A stretch of 64,000 bases of DNA from Salvelinus alpinus (Eukaryota > Chordata > Actinopteri > Salmoniformes > Salmonidae): positions 87,520,861-87,584,860 of the forward strand of contig NC_092087.1 of the NCBI RefSeq assembly GCF_045679555.1, in the 5' to 3' direction. Both the position numbers and the translations under genes were made by a program. Position 1 is the first letter of the stretch, and each line of letters opens with the position of its first letter. Under the pieces are notes generated by a model. That model saw only the letters and a program-made list of their open reading frames with translations, was not told the origin of the DNA and searched no databases. Below, in pieces: positions 23,131 through 34,500 of this stretch.

Positions 23131-26100
23131 GTAAGGTCTCATTCATAATGTTTTATTTGCCCTGTATATTAATCTACAAACATTTCTAAAAGGATAAGAA
23201 TCATAATGATATTCTGGTGTGTTCTGTTAGGCGTCTCCACTTCACTTTAAATAGTTATCTTTCACACCTCACTGAGTGATGCTTATCTGTGGTTTTCATT
23301 CACACTCAAATCAGGAACTATGGCAACAAAGTGTGGACAAACCTTACAGTCAGTGTGAATCAATAGACCTTGTCTTCATTCTGATACCATTGTGTGACTG
23401 TGTTTCAGTGGTACTGGGTCAGAATGGCTGGAGTGTGACTTACACCACTCAGAGTATCTGTACCTTGAAGGGGTCATCAGTGAACATATCCTGCTCTTAC
23501 ACATATCCCAGTGGTACAGTCACATCAACCTTCTGGTTCACTGAATGGGGGACTGGTGTAGAACCTGAATATATAGATCAGGACCCAGAGTATACAGGTC
23601 GTCTGGAGTATCATGGGGATAAGGAGAAAGACTGTACCCTGAGAATCACAGACCTGAGAGAGAGAGACTCAGCTACGTACAAGTTCAGATTTATAACAGA
23701 TCAGACTGAAGGGAGATATTATGGTGATCCTGGAGTCACTCTGTCTGTAACAGGTACAGTTACATGCTTTATACTGCTGGTCTGTTCAATTCATATCTAC
23801 TGTCCATTTAGGTCTAGAAATTGGATTTGTATATATGAAACAGATTTAAGAATTAAATGTGTTTGAGAATGTCTTGCATCATGTGAATAAACTATAGAAC
23901 AGGTGATTCAGGGTTTTAATGATGTGATCTACTACAGCTCTGCAGGTGAAGGTGACTTATTCAAGTTGGCCAAATTGGGTGAAAATTACCTGTAGCACCA
24001 CCTGTACTCTGATTGGTAACCCCACCTACATCTGGTACAAGAACGGACACAAAGTAAAGGAGGACACTTCCAGCTCGTATTCAGACTCCTTTAGTGATGC
24101 AGACAGTTACTCCTGTGCTGTAAAAGGCCATGAGAATCTCCACTCTCCTGCAGTGTGTGAGTGTGGATTTAACTCAGTTTTTATATAACTTTTCAAGTAG
24201 AACTTTCTGTCTGCTAAACATCCCTCACAGTTATCTAACCAAACTGCAACACAATACCGGATGGCATAACTATTCTGGATAACTGCAGCTCATGATTCCA
24301 CTGTGTAAATAATGCCCTCTTGTCACTGTGTTTCAGGTGTTCAGGGTCAGAGCTGCAGCAGAGTGACTTACACCAAGAGGAGAATCTGTGTCTTGAAGGG
24401 GTCAACAGTGGACATGTCCTGTACTTATGCTGGTTATTATTCCACCACGTCATCATTCTGGTTTAGAAGTGATAGGTTGATCCATAAGGACATAACCAGA
24501 GACCCAGAGTATTTAGGACGAGCCTTGGAGAGAGGACCCACCACCCTGAGAATCTCAGATCTGAGAGAGGAGGACTCAGCTGAGTATCGCTTCACTTATA
24601 AACAAAGGAACTTTGAATGGGGTCATAGTTTCCCTGGAACCAGTCTGACTGTGACAGGTAATACTGCACTTACATAACATTATGATATACTGGTAATACT
24701 GCACTTACAGAACATTATGATATACAGGTAATACTATACTTACAGAACATGATGATATACTGGTAATACTATACTTACAGAACATTATGATATACTGGTA
24801 ATACTGCACTTACAGAACATTATGATATACTGGTAATACGCCACTTACAGATCATTATGATATACTGGTAATACTGCACTTACATACCATTATGATATAC
24901 TGGTTATACTACACGTACAGAACATTATGATATACTGGTAATACTCCACTTACAGAACATTATGATATACTGGTAATACTACACGTACAGAACATTATGA
25001 TATACTGGTAATACTCCACTTACAGAACATTATGATATACTGGTAATACTACACTTACAGAACATTATGATATACTGGTAATACTACACATACAGAACAT
25101 TAAGATATACTGGTAATACTACACTTACAGAACATGGTGATATACTGATAATACTACACATACAGAACATTATGATATACTGGTAATACTACACTTACAT
25201 AACATTATGATATACTGGTAATACTATACTTACAGAACATTATGATATACTGGTAATACTACACTTACAGAACATTATGACATACTGGTAATACTACACT
25301 TCCAAATCATTATGATATACTGGTAATACTACACTTACAGAACATTATGATATACTGGTAATACTACACATACAGAACATGATGATATACTGGTAATACT
25401 ACACTTCCAAATCATTATGATATACTGGTAATACTACACTTACAGAACATTATGATATACTGGTAATACTGCACTTACATACCATTATGATATACTGGTT
25501 ATACTACACGTACAGACCATTATGATATACTGGTAATACTACACTTACAGAACATTATGATATACTGGTAATACTACACGTACAGAACATTATGATATAC
25601 TGGTAATACTCCACTTACAGAACATTATGATATACTGGTAATACTACACTTACAGAACATTATGATATACTGGTCAAACTACACTTACAGAACATTATGA
25701 TATACTGGTAATACTACACTTATATAACATTATGATATACTGGTAATACTACACTTACAGAACATTATGATATACTGGTAATACTACACGTACAGAACAA
25801 TATGATATACTGGTAATACTACACTTACAGAACATTATGATATACTGGTAATACTACACTTACAGAACATTATGATATACTGGTAATACTACACTTACAG
25901 AACATTATGATATACTGGTAATATTACACTTACAGAACATTATGATATACTGGTAATACTACACATACATAACATTATGATATACTGGCGATACTACACT
26001 TACAGAACATGATGATATACTGGTAATACTACACTTACAGAACATTATGATATACTGGTAATACTACACATACAGAACATTATGATATACTGGTAATACT

Positions 26101-29100
26101 ACACTTACAGAACATTATGACATACTGGTAATACTACACTTACAGAACATTATGACATACTGGTAATACTACACTTCCAAATCATTATGATATACTGGTA
26201 ATACTACACTTACAGAACATTATGATATACTGGTAATACTACACATACAGAACATGATGATATACTGGTAATACTACACTTCCAAATCATTATGATATAC
26301 TGGTAATACTACACTTACAGAACATTATGATATACTGGTAATACTGCACTTACATACCATTATGATATACTGGTTATACTACACGTACAGACCATTATGA
26401 TATACTGGTAATACTACACTTACAGAACATTATGATATACTGGTAATACTACACGTACAGAACATTATGATATACTGGTAATACTCCACTTACAGAACAT
26501 TATGATATACTGGTAATACTACACTTACAGAACATTATGATATACTGGTCAAACTACACTTACAGAACATTATGATATACTGGTAATACTACACTTATAT
26601 AACATTATGATATACTGGTAATACTACACTTACAGAACATTATGATATACTGGTAATACTACACGTACAGAACAATATGATATACTGGTAATACTACACT
26701 TACAGAACATTATGATATACTGGTAATACTACACTTACAGAACATTATGATATACTGGTAATACTACACTTACAGAACATTATGATATACTGGTAATACT
26801 ACACTTACAGAACATTATGATATACTGGTAATACTACACTTACAGAACATTATGATATACTGGTAATACTACATTTACAGAACATTATGATATACTGGTA
26901 ATACTACACTTACAGAACATTATGATATACTGTAACTACTTTATCTCTAGTAGTAGGAGGTGGAATTGATGGGTTGTTATTTTATGTTTTATTCTCTCTT
27001 CATTCAGACCTGCAGGTCAAAGTGACTCTTGCTGCAGAGGGACAGAGAACACTGACCTGTAGCACCACCTGTACTCTGACTGACAACCCCACCTACATCT
27101 GGTACAAGAACGGACAACGTCTAGATGAGTCCACTTCCCAACAAGACTCTAGTAATATGCTGGTGGTCTTGGATTCTTCTGTGAACATTTACTCCTGTGC
27201 TGTTGAAGGCCATGAGGGTCTCCACTCTCCTGTAGTTTGTGAGTATCAATGAAAGTAGGATTCAACTTTAGAAGTATCAATCATTTAAGGTCAATGAGAA
27301 GGGTAATACTTTACCTTTACTTTATCAATATTCATCATTGCATAGAAATTACAGACAATGTCATAGATGTATGTACTCTGTCACAGGTAACACTGCACAG
27401 CACATTATACAGTGTTGAAGAGTCAGGAAATGAATCATTAATTCTAAACAATGTACTCTGTATTTACTCCCCTTTAATTCAGGTTTTCAGGTGAATGTGA
27501 CTCCTAAACAGATTTCAGAGTATAAGACACTGACCTGTAGCACCACCTGTATTCTGACTGGTAACCCCACCTACATCTGGTACAAGAATGGACAACATCT
27601 AGATGAGAGCACCTCCCCCCAGTACAAAGACCCAGTCTCCAGTAACTATGTAAACAGTTACTCCTGTGCTGTAAAAGGTCATGAGGATCTCCACTCTCCT
27701 GCAGTGTGTGAGTGTTTATTTAATTAACAATACTGTTTAACCTCTGTGTGTGTTGGTTTCACTGTGTGATTTGAGAAGTTATAGAATTTCTAGAAAGAAC
27801 TGAGAATATAATCCAGTTGACCTCTTGTTATGTCACTGTGTTTCAGGTGTTCAGGGTCAGAGCTGCAACAGAGTGACTTACACCAAGAGGAGAATCTGTG
27901 TCTTGAAGGGGTCAACAGTGGACATATCCTGTACTTATGTTGGTTATTATTACACCACATCACCATTCTGGTTTAGAAGTGATAAATTGATCCATAAGGA
28001 CATAACCAGAGACCCAGAGTATTTAGGACGAGCCTTGGAGAGAGGTCCCACCACCCTGAGAATCTCAGATCTGAGAGAGGAGGACTCAGCTGAGTATCGC
28101 TTCACTTTTAAAACAAACTACTTTGAATGGGGTCATAGTTTCCGAGGAACAACTCTGTCTGTCACAGGTAAGACTGCAGTGTTTGATACAATTGTAAATC
28201 ATATTGAATTACAGGAGAAAATAAATGAACCATCCTGTTAACACAGAGGTGTATGTGGTTTTATACATATTGTTTCAGGTCTGCAGGTCAAAGTCACACC
28301 TGCTGCAGAGGGACAGAAGACACTGACCTGTATCACCACCTGTAGTCTGACTGGTAACCCCACCTTTATTTGGTACAAGAATGGACAGGTTGTAACTGAG
28401 AAGACTTCCCTCTATTCAGTCCTCCCTAATGCTGTAGACAGTTACTACTGTGCTGTAAAAGGCCATGAGGATCTCAGCTCTCCTGCAGTGTGTGAGTACA
28501 GTACAATAGTACAGTATTCTACTCAGCAAGTATCATGTATTCAGGGAAAAGAGACATGTCTTACTTTATCAATCATTTTAGACAAAATCATTGTTTTACT
28601 AATTGTTAATATTACTTACAAAATGTTTGGTCTTTTACATCAGATGGCCCAAGGAACACCTCAGTGTCAGTCAGTCCCTCTGGTGAAATAGTGGAGGGCA
28701 GTTCAGTGACTCTGACCTGCAGCAGTGATGCCAATCCACCTGTCCAGAGTTACACCTGGTGGTTCAAGAAGAATGGAGGTGGCTGTCAGAGTATGACAGG
28801 ACCACAGCATATCTTCAATCAAATCCAGTCATCTGACACTGGAGAGTACTACTGTGAGGCCCAGAATGAGATGGGGACAGACAGGTCTAGGACCATAAAC
28901 ATGGATGTGAAGTGTGAGTAAAGTACAGCTCAGTGTTTGAATGGTAAGGTAGCAAAACAATTATAAATAAATGAATTAGTCCTAAAGCATATCATCTCCA
29001 AATTAGTATTTGTTAACGTTTTGTGTGAGTTAGAGTTTTAGATAGTTTTATGATATTAACAGAGAATATATTTTTGACATGTCATTTGTAAATATACTAC

Positions 29101-30564
29101 TGTCGTAAATATACTACTGTCCTACCCCTCTGACAAATTCTCCTTTACCAGATGACCCAAAGAACACCTCAGTGTCAGTCAGTCCCTCTGGTGAAATAGT
29201 GGAGGGCAGTTCAGTGAATCTGACCTGCAGCAGTGATGCCAACCCACCTGTGGACAAATACACCTGGTACAAGAAGAATGGAGCTTCACTGACAGGATCT
29301 GAAAAGACATACAATTTCACGACCATCAGCTCTGAGGACAGTGGAGAATACTACTGTGAGGCTGAGAATAAATATGGACGTCTCAACTCTTCTTCTGTGT
29401 CTGTGGACGTTCAGTGTAAGTACACCTAACCTCTTCTTTTGATCAGAGGATCACATATAAAATCATATTTCAATCACAAGTAAAACACTATTTAAAACAA
29501 TGTTGTTACATATTGTCCACCAGACGGCCCAAAGAACACCTCAGTGTCAGTCAGTCCCTCTGGTGAAATAGTGGAGGGCAGTTCAGTGACTCTGACCTGC
29601 AGCAGTGATGCCAACCCACCTGTGGACAGATACACCTGGTACTTTCAAAATGAGACTTTTCTAAATGGATTTGGACAGATCTACAACATAAGTAAGTTCA
29701 AGTCTAAGGACAATGGACATTACCACTGTGAGGCCCGGAATGGAAGAGGATCTAGGAACTCTACAGCTCTGATGATCATTTTACCAGGTGAAGATTCATC
29801 TTATATATTTCAATACAACATTATGTTACAAACTAATATTAATAATTATACTTTGGTTTATCATACTTTGTTTTATATTTATATATACGTTGAGATTAGA
29901 TCAGTTAACAAATGTTGTATTATTGTCCTGGACTATGTTTATTTTCAGTTTATAAAATGCCAGTACTCATATCATCCATATTTTATTGTAGGGAAACAGA
30001 CATCAGTTCTGAATGCAGCTGTAGGAATCATAGTGGTTGTTCTGGTTCTCATCCTCTGTCTCTCTGGACTCATGTGGTTCAGGTGAGAGATTCTTTAAAC
30101 GATTGTTTCACTCCAACTCTTTTTTTATTAGCTTACTTTGTTCATTGATTCGTTCAATAAATTAATTAATAAATTAATGTGCAAACCAGGAAGAAGGCCT
30201 CCAAATCCACCTCTGACACAAGAGACACATCAGAGAATGTACAGGTGAGTCTGTTATTATCAGATTATTTGTATTGCTTTGTGGGACATTTCTACTCATT
30301 ATGTCTGTTCTCTCTTCCCATCAGGGAGACTCTAGTCCAGTGTATGAAAACGTCTCAAGCATGGCCATGACCCCTACTGCAGCACAGACAGCAGCCACAG
30401 TCGACCAGGATGACGTTCACTATGCCAGCGTCTACTTCTCTCACTCCAAAAACCAGGAAGTGCCTCTGTACTCCACCGTCCAGCTGCATCAACCACAGAA
30501 ACAGGAAGAGGATGTCCAGTACGATGTTGTGAAATTCAACTGGCCCAGTAACTCCAACCGGTGA
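23076..30564 (+). CDS. CD22/Siglec-like Ig receptor, copy C (intact, multi-exon)
   Basis: Fourteen coding exons in consistent phase give about 1037 codons: signal 23076-23130; ten Ig exons; transmembrane 29992-30082; tail 30190-30244 and 30325-30564. It is a type I membrane receptor probably of B cells or other leukocytes. Ig1 shows Siglec V-set marks: CSYTYP on strand B, KDCTLRI on strand E, and the F-strand arginine in YKFRF where Siglecs bind sialic acid. The tail has ITIM-type VHYASV and VQYDVV (phosphatase docking when phosphorylated in known Siglecs) and a non-canonical PLYSTV. It ends at TGA by reading into what was a donor site. The extra last exon of copy A (VLYSTV) is missing here because an LTR element occupies its place. 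Ligand binding and the exact orthologue are inference; annotation as B-cell receptor CD22-like is my best family name. Confidence 0.85.
23409..23753 (+). CDS. Copy C Ig1, Siglec-type V-set exon
   Basis: Bounded by TGTTTCAG and CAG before GTACAG. Cysteines sit in SIC, ISC and KDC; F-strand YKFRF keeps the arginine. The SIC cysteine fits the Siglec link between domains 1 and 2. Confidence 0.88.
23938..24156 (+). CDS. Copy C Ig2, C2-type exon
   Basis: Has the repeated family block ITCSTTC, PTYIWYKNG and SYSCAVKGHE, ending PAVC. Phase 1-1, 73 codons. Confidence 0.85.
24337..24657 (+). CDS. Copy C Ig3, V-like exon
   Basis: VQGQSCSRVTYTKRRIC opens the domain. The E-strand cysteine is replaced (TTLRISDL), and the F strand reads SAEYRFTY, so the Siglec ligand-site pattern is altered. 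Its donor GTAATACT is the founder of the following 35-bp minisatellite. Confidence 0.85.
24655..26935 (+). repeat. 35-bp minisatellite with 875-bp higher-order repeat
   Basis: About 65 units containing GGTAATACTACACTTACAG and AACATTATGATATACT. The first unit starts at the Ig3 donor, so each unit repeats GGTAATAC, and most also carry TTACAG, an acceptor-like end. A variant with CTTCCAAATCAT occurs at 25301 and again at 26176 in the same variant context, an 875-bp (25-unit) duplication. Confidence 0.95.
27008..27238 (+). CDS. Copy C Ig4, C2-type exon
   Basis: Acceptor CATTCAG. LTCSTTC and PTYIWYKNG, with a longer loop (SSNMLVVLDSSVN) before YSCAVEGHE. Ends at T before GTGAGT. Confidence 0.82.
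27483..27707 (+). CDS. Copy C Ig5, C2-type exon
   Basis: Opens FQVNVTPKQ. GQHLDESTSPQYKDPVSSNY is nearly identical to Ig2 of copy A, showing exon shuffling or gene conversion within the array. Confidence 0.82.
27847..28167 (+). CDS. Copy C Ig6, V-like exon
   Basis: Close duplicate of Ig3 (VQGQSCNRVTYTKRRIC, YLGRALERG), evidence for internal duplication of a V-C2 exon block. The F strand reads SAEYRFTF. Confidence 0.85.
28279..28491 (+). CDS. Copy C Ig7, C2-type exon
   Basis: LTCITTCSLTGNPTFIWYKN and SYYCAVKGHEDL; 71 codons, phase 1-1. Confidence 0.82.
28644..28913 (+). CDS. Copy C Ig8, C2-type exon
   Basis: Opens GPRNTSVSVSPSGEIVEGSS. VTLTCSSDANPPV and GEYYCEAQN give the classic C2 cysteine pair. 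Typical membrane-proximal Siglec/CD22-like domain. Confidence 0.87.
29152..29415 (+). CDS. Copy C Ig9, C2-type exon
   Basis: Same opening block as Ig8 (DPKNTSVSVSPSGEIVEGSS), LTCSSDANPPV and GEYYCEAENKYG. Confidence 0.87.
29524..29787 (+). CDS. Copy C Ig10, membrane-proximal C2 exon
   Basis: GPKNTSVSVS opening, YTWYFQNETFLNGFG and HYHCEARNGRG. Nearly identical to Ig7 of copy A. Confidence 0.87.
29992..30082 (+). CDS. Copy C transmembrane exon
   Basis: Hydrophobic run AVGIIVVVLVLILCLSGLM followed by WFR. Acceptor TTGTAG, donor GTGAGA. Confidence 0.88.
30190..30244 (+). CDS. Copy C juxtamembrane tail exon
   Basis: RKKASKSTSDTRDTSENVQ. Copy A has a stop codon at the ENVQ glutamate. Confidence 0.83.
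30325..30564 (+). CDS. Copy C ITIM tail exon with stop
   Basis: Contains SPVYENV, VHYASV, PLYSTV and VQYDVV, then NSNR and TGA. The matching exon in copy A splices onward at the same GTGAGC to a third ITIM exon. Confidence 0.82.
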   Translation, partial: GDSSPVYENVSSMAMTPTAAQTAATVDQDDVHYASVYFSHSKNQEVPLYSTVQLHQPQKQEEDVQYDVVKFNWPSNSNR

Positions 30565-30640
30565 GCATATTTTGCCATGACAACAACAGAGACATTTCTA
30601 GAGCATTGTGATACCCCACAATAAAGCAGAAGTTGGCTTT

Positions 30641-31280
30641 TTTACAACCACATTTATATTTTTTATGTAAATACCATGTTATAGAAAGGTCCAGACACCT
30701 TTTATTGTGACTTCACTTGTTTTAGAGAAACTTTCCCCAACCAGCGATTCACTTCCTCATCCTCGTTGTGCAGTAGAGGCTCTGAAAAACATGAACAAAT
30801 GCTCCAAAAACACCCAAATACGTCTTTTAGAAACAGAAAGCTCTCAGTATAGTGATGCAGGACTTTAGATGTAACAGTTGTACACATTAAATTGTGTCAT
30901 TCCAAACTTTATCCACAACGTTAAATTCCATTGTGTGATTCGTGCTGTTTCCCCGTCCAACTGTTCTATTCTCAGTGTATCATGCTGCTAGAACGGACGA
31001 GAAGCATCGTTCAAGTCTCAACAACATGGAACATAACGTTGTGGATTAAGTTCTGAATGACAGATTTCATGTGTACAACACGTAAAGACCTGCATCACTG
31101 TAGACTACTTAGAGCTTTTTAGTTTCTAAAAGGATGTTTTGGGGTGTTTTTGGAGCCACTTACTGAACAATGAGGATGAGGAAGTGTATAGATGGTTGGG
31201 GATAGTTTATCAAAAATAAAATCTGTCCCTTCTATAACATACCATTTACATATATATTTTATTAGATTTGGTTGTAAACA
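30641..31280. mobile_element. Foldback (inverted-repeat) element after copy C
   Basis: The left arm starting ACAACCACATTTATA is matched inversely by the right arm ending TTTGGTTGT. The arms also share the inverse pairs around TTCTATAACAT and GAGGATGAGGAAGTG. Copy A lacks it at about 11150-11200, where CATTGTGA runs on towards CATTCATATGCTGCTGCTTA. No ORF. Confidence 0.65.
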
Positions 31281-31593
31281 AGCTATATTCTTGATTACAG
31301 CTCATTCATATGCTGCTGCTTATTGGACGAGAAGACCATGATGTCATTAATAAACAAAAGAGTTGACCCCGAGTGGCCACTAGTGATGTCATTTCCTTAA
31401 ACTACAAACACAACAATGGAAATCTCAAGACAATTCCTGTCTATAATGAGAGAGTGGTGGTTTTGAGGAACTGTTTTGTGTTCCAAATTGAACCCAAATT
31501 GAATTCCTTATTTAGTTCACTACTTTTCACCAGAACCTTATTGGCCTTGGTTAAAGTAATGCACTATAAAGAGCCTAAGAAGGTTTTTTGAGG

Positions 31594-34500
31594 GGATGCA
31601 GGTTGGAGGGTGGTTATTGGGAGGGGGATACAGAAGCGGGGAGTGACTATGGTGGGGTGGGGACAGCGTCCGGAGCCTGAGCCACCACCGTGGTCAGATG
31701 CCCACCCAGACCCTCCCCTGGACTTTGTGCTGGTGCGCCCGGCGTTCGCACCTTGAGGGGGGGTTTCTGTCACGTTCCTGACCTGTTTTCTGTTGTTTTG
31801 TATGTGTGTGATGGTCGGGCGTGAGTTTGGGTGGGCAGTCTATGTTTTCCGTTTCTATGTTGGTTTTGGGTTGCCTGGTATGGCTCTTGATTAGAGGCAG
31901 GTGTTTTGCGTTTTCCTCTAATTGAGAGTCATATTAAGGTAGGTTGTTCTCACTGTTTGTTTGTGGGTGATTGTCGCTGTGTCTGTGTTTGTTGCACCAC
32001 ACGGTACTGTCTTGTCTCGGTCGTTCCTGTTCATGTGTTCTTCGTTTCATTCATTATGTATTCACAACCCGCTGCGCCTTGGTCTACTCACTCACCGAAA
32101 GAGAGCCGTTACAGAATCACCCACCAAACCCAGATCAAGCAGCGGGTTAACGGACAGCCACGACAGCAGCAGTGGGAAAAGGAGGATTGGACATGGGAAG
32201 AGATCCTGGACGGTAAAGGACCCTGGGCACAGCCAGTGGAGTGTCGCCGCCCCAAAGCGGAGCTGGAGGCAGCGAAAGCGGAGAGGCGACGTTATGAGGA
32301 GGCAGCACGGAAGCAAGGCTGGAAGCCCGCAAGTACTACCCTAAAATTTCTTGGGGGGAGGCTAAGAGGTAGTGGGCCGAGGGCAGGTAGGAGACCTGCG
32401 CCCACTTCCCAGGCTAACCGTGGAGAGCGGGAGTACGGGCAGACGCCTTGTTACGCAGTAGAGCGCACGGTGTCTCCTGTACGGGTGCATAGCCCAGTGC
32501 GGGTTATTCCACCTCCCCGCACTGGTAGGGCTAGATTGGGCATTGAGCCAAATGTCATGAGGCCGGCCCTACATATCTGGCCACCAGTACGTCTCCTTGG
32601 GCCGGCTTACATGGCACCAGCCTTACGCATGGTGTCCCCGGTTCGCCAACACAGCCCAGTGCGGGTTATTCCACCTCCCCGCACTGGACGGGCTACGGGG
32701 AGCATGCAACCAGGTAAGGTTGGGCAGGCTCAGTGCTCAAGGGAGCCAGTACGCCTACACGGTCCGGTATTTCCGGCGCTACCTCCTCGCCCCAGCCCAG
32801 TACCACCAGTTCCGGCACCACGCACTAAGCCACCTGTGCGTCTCCAGAGCCCTGTTCCTCCTCCACGCACTCTCCCTATGATGCGTGTCTCCAGCCCAGT
32901 GCCTCCAGTTCCGGCACCACGCACTAAGCCATCTGTGCGTCTCCAGAGCCCTGTACGCACTGTTCCTTCTCCCCACACTCGCCCTGAGGTGCGTGCCCTC
33001 AGCCCAGTACCTCCAGTTCCGGTACCACGCACCAGGCCTCTAGTGCGCTTCGAGAGGTCAGTGTGCCCTGTTCCTGCTCCCCGCACTAGCCTTGAAGTGC
33101 GTGCCGTCATCCCGGTACCTCCAGTTCCGGCACCACGCACCAGGCCTACTGTGCGCCTCAGCAGGGCAGAGTCGGCCGTCTGCCCAACGCCTTCTGCACT
33201 GCCTGTCTGCCCAGCGCCGTCTGAGCCATCTGTCTGCCCAGCGCCGTCTGAGCCATCTGTCTGCCCAGCGCCGTCTGAGTCATCTGTCTGCCCAGCGCCG
33301 TCTGAGTCATCTGTCTGCCCAGCGCCGTCTGAGTCATCTGTCTGCCCAGCGCCGTCTGAGCCATCTGTCTGCCCAGCGCCGTCTGAGCCATCTGTCTGCC
33401 CAGCGCCGTCTGAGCCATCTGTCTGCCCAGCGCCGTCTGAGCCATCTGTCTGCCCAGCGCCGTCTGAGCCATCTGTCTGCCCAGCGCCGTCTGAGCCATC
33501 TGTCTGCCCAGCGCCGTCTGAGCCATCTGTCTGCCCAGCGCCGTCTGAGCCATCTGTCTGCCCAGCGCCGTCTGAGCCATCTGTCTGCCCAGCGCCGTCT
33601 GAGCCATCTGTCTGCCCAGCGCCGTCTGAGCCATCTGTTTGCCAAGCGCCTTCTGAGCCATCCGTCTGCCACGAGCCATTAGAGCCGCCCGTCTGTCCCG
33701 AGCCATTAGAGCCGTCCATCAGTCAGGAGCCGCTAGAGCCGTCCGTCAGTCAGGAGCCGCCAGAGCCGCCAGCCAGTCAGGAGCCGCCAGAGCCGCCCAT
33801 CAGTCAGGAGCTGCCAGAGACGCCAGCCAGTCAGGAGCTGCCAGAGACGCCAGCCAGTCAGGAGCTGCCAGAGACGCCAGCCAGTCAGGAGCTGCCAGAG
33901 ACGCCAGCCAGTCAGGAGCTGCCAGAGACGCCAGCCAGTCAGGAGCTGCCAGAGACGTCAGCCAGTCAGGAGCTGCCAGAGACGCCAGCCAGTCAGGAGC
34001 TGTCAGAGCTGCCCTACAGTCATGAGCTGCCCTACAGTCATGAGCTGCCCTACAGTCATGAGCTGCCCTACAGTCATGAGCTGCCTTACAGTCATGAGCT
34101 GCCCTACAGTCATGAGCTGCCCTACAGTCATGAGCTGCCCTACAGTCATGAGCTGCCCTACAGTCATGAGCTGCCCTACAGTCATGAGCTGCCCTACAGT
34201 CATGAGCTGCCCTACAGTCATGAGCTGCCCAACAGTCATGAGCTGCCCTACAGTCATGAGCTGCCCTACAGTCATGAGCTGCCCTACAGTCATGAGCTGC
34301 CCTACAGTCATGAGCTGCCACCCAGTCATGAGCTGCCACCCAGTCCGGAGCTGCCACCCAGCCCAGACCTGCCGGAGCCCCTCAGCCCGGACCTGCCGGA
34401 GTCCCTCAGCCCGGACCTGCCGGAGTCCCTCAGCCCGGACCTGCCGGAGTCCCTCAGCCCGTACCTGCCGGAGTCCCTACGCCCGGACCTGCCGGAGTCC

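Noticed and set aside
24655-26935. CRISPR-like regular array
   Set aside because: Units are contiguous 35-bp tandem repeats without unique spacers, in a vertebrate intron.
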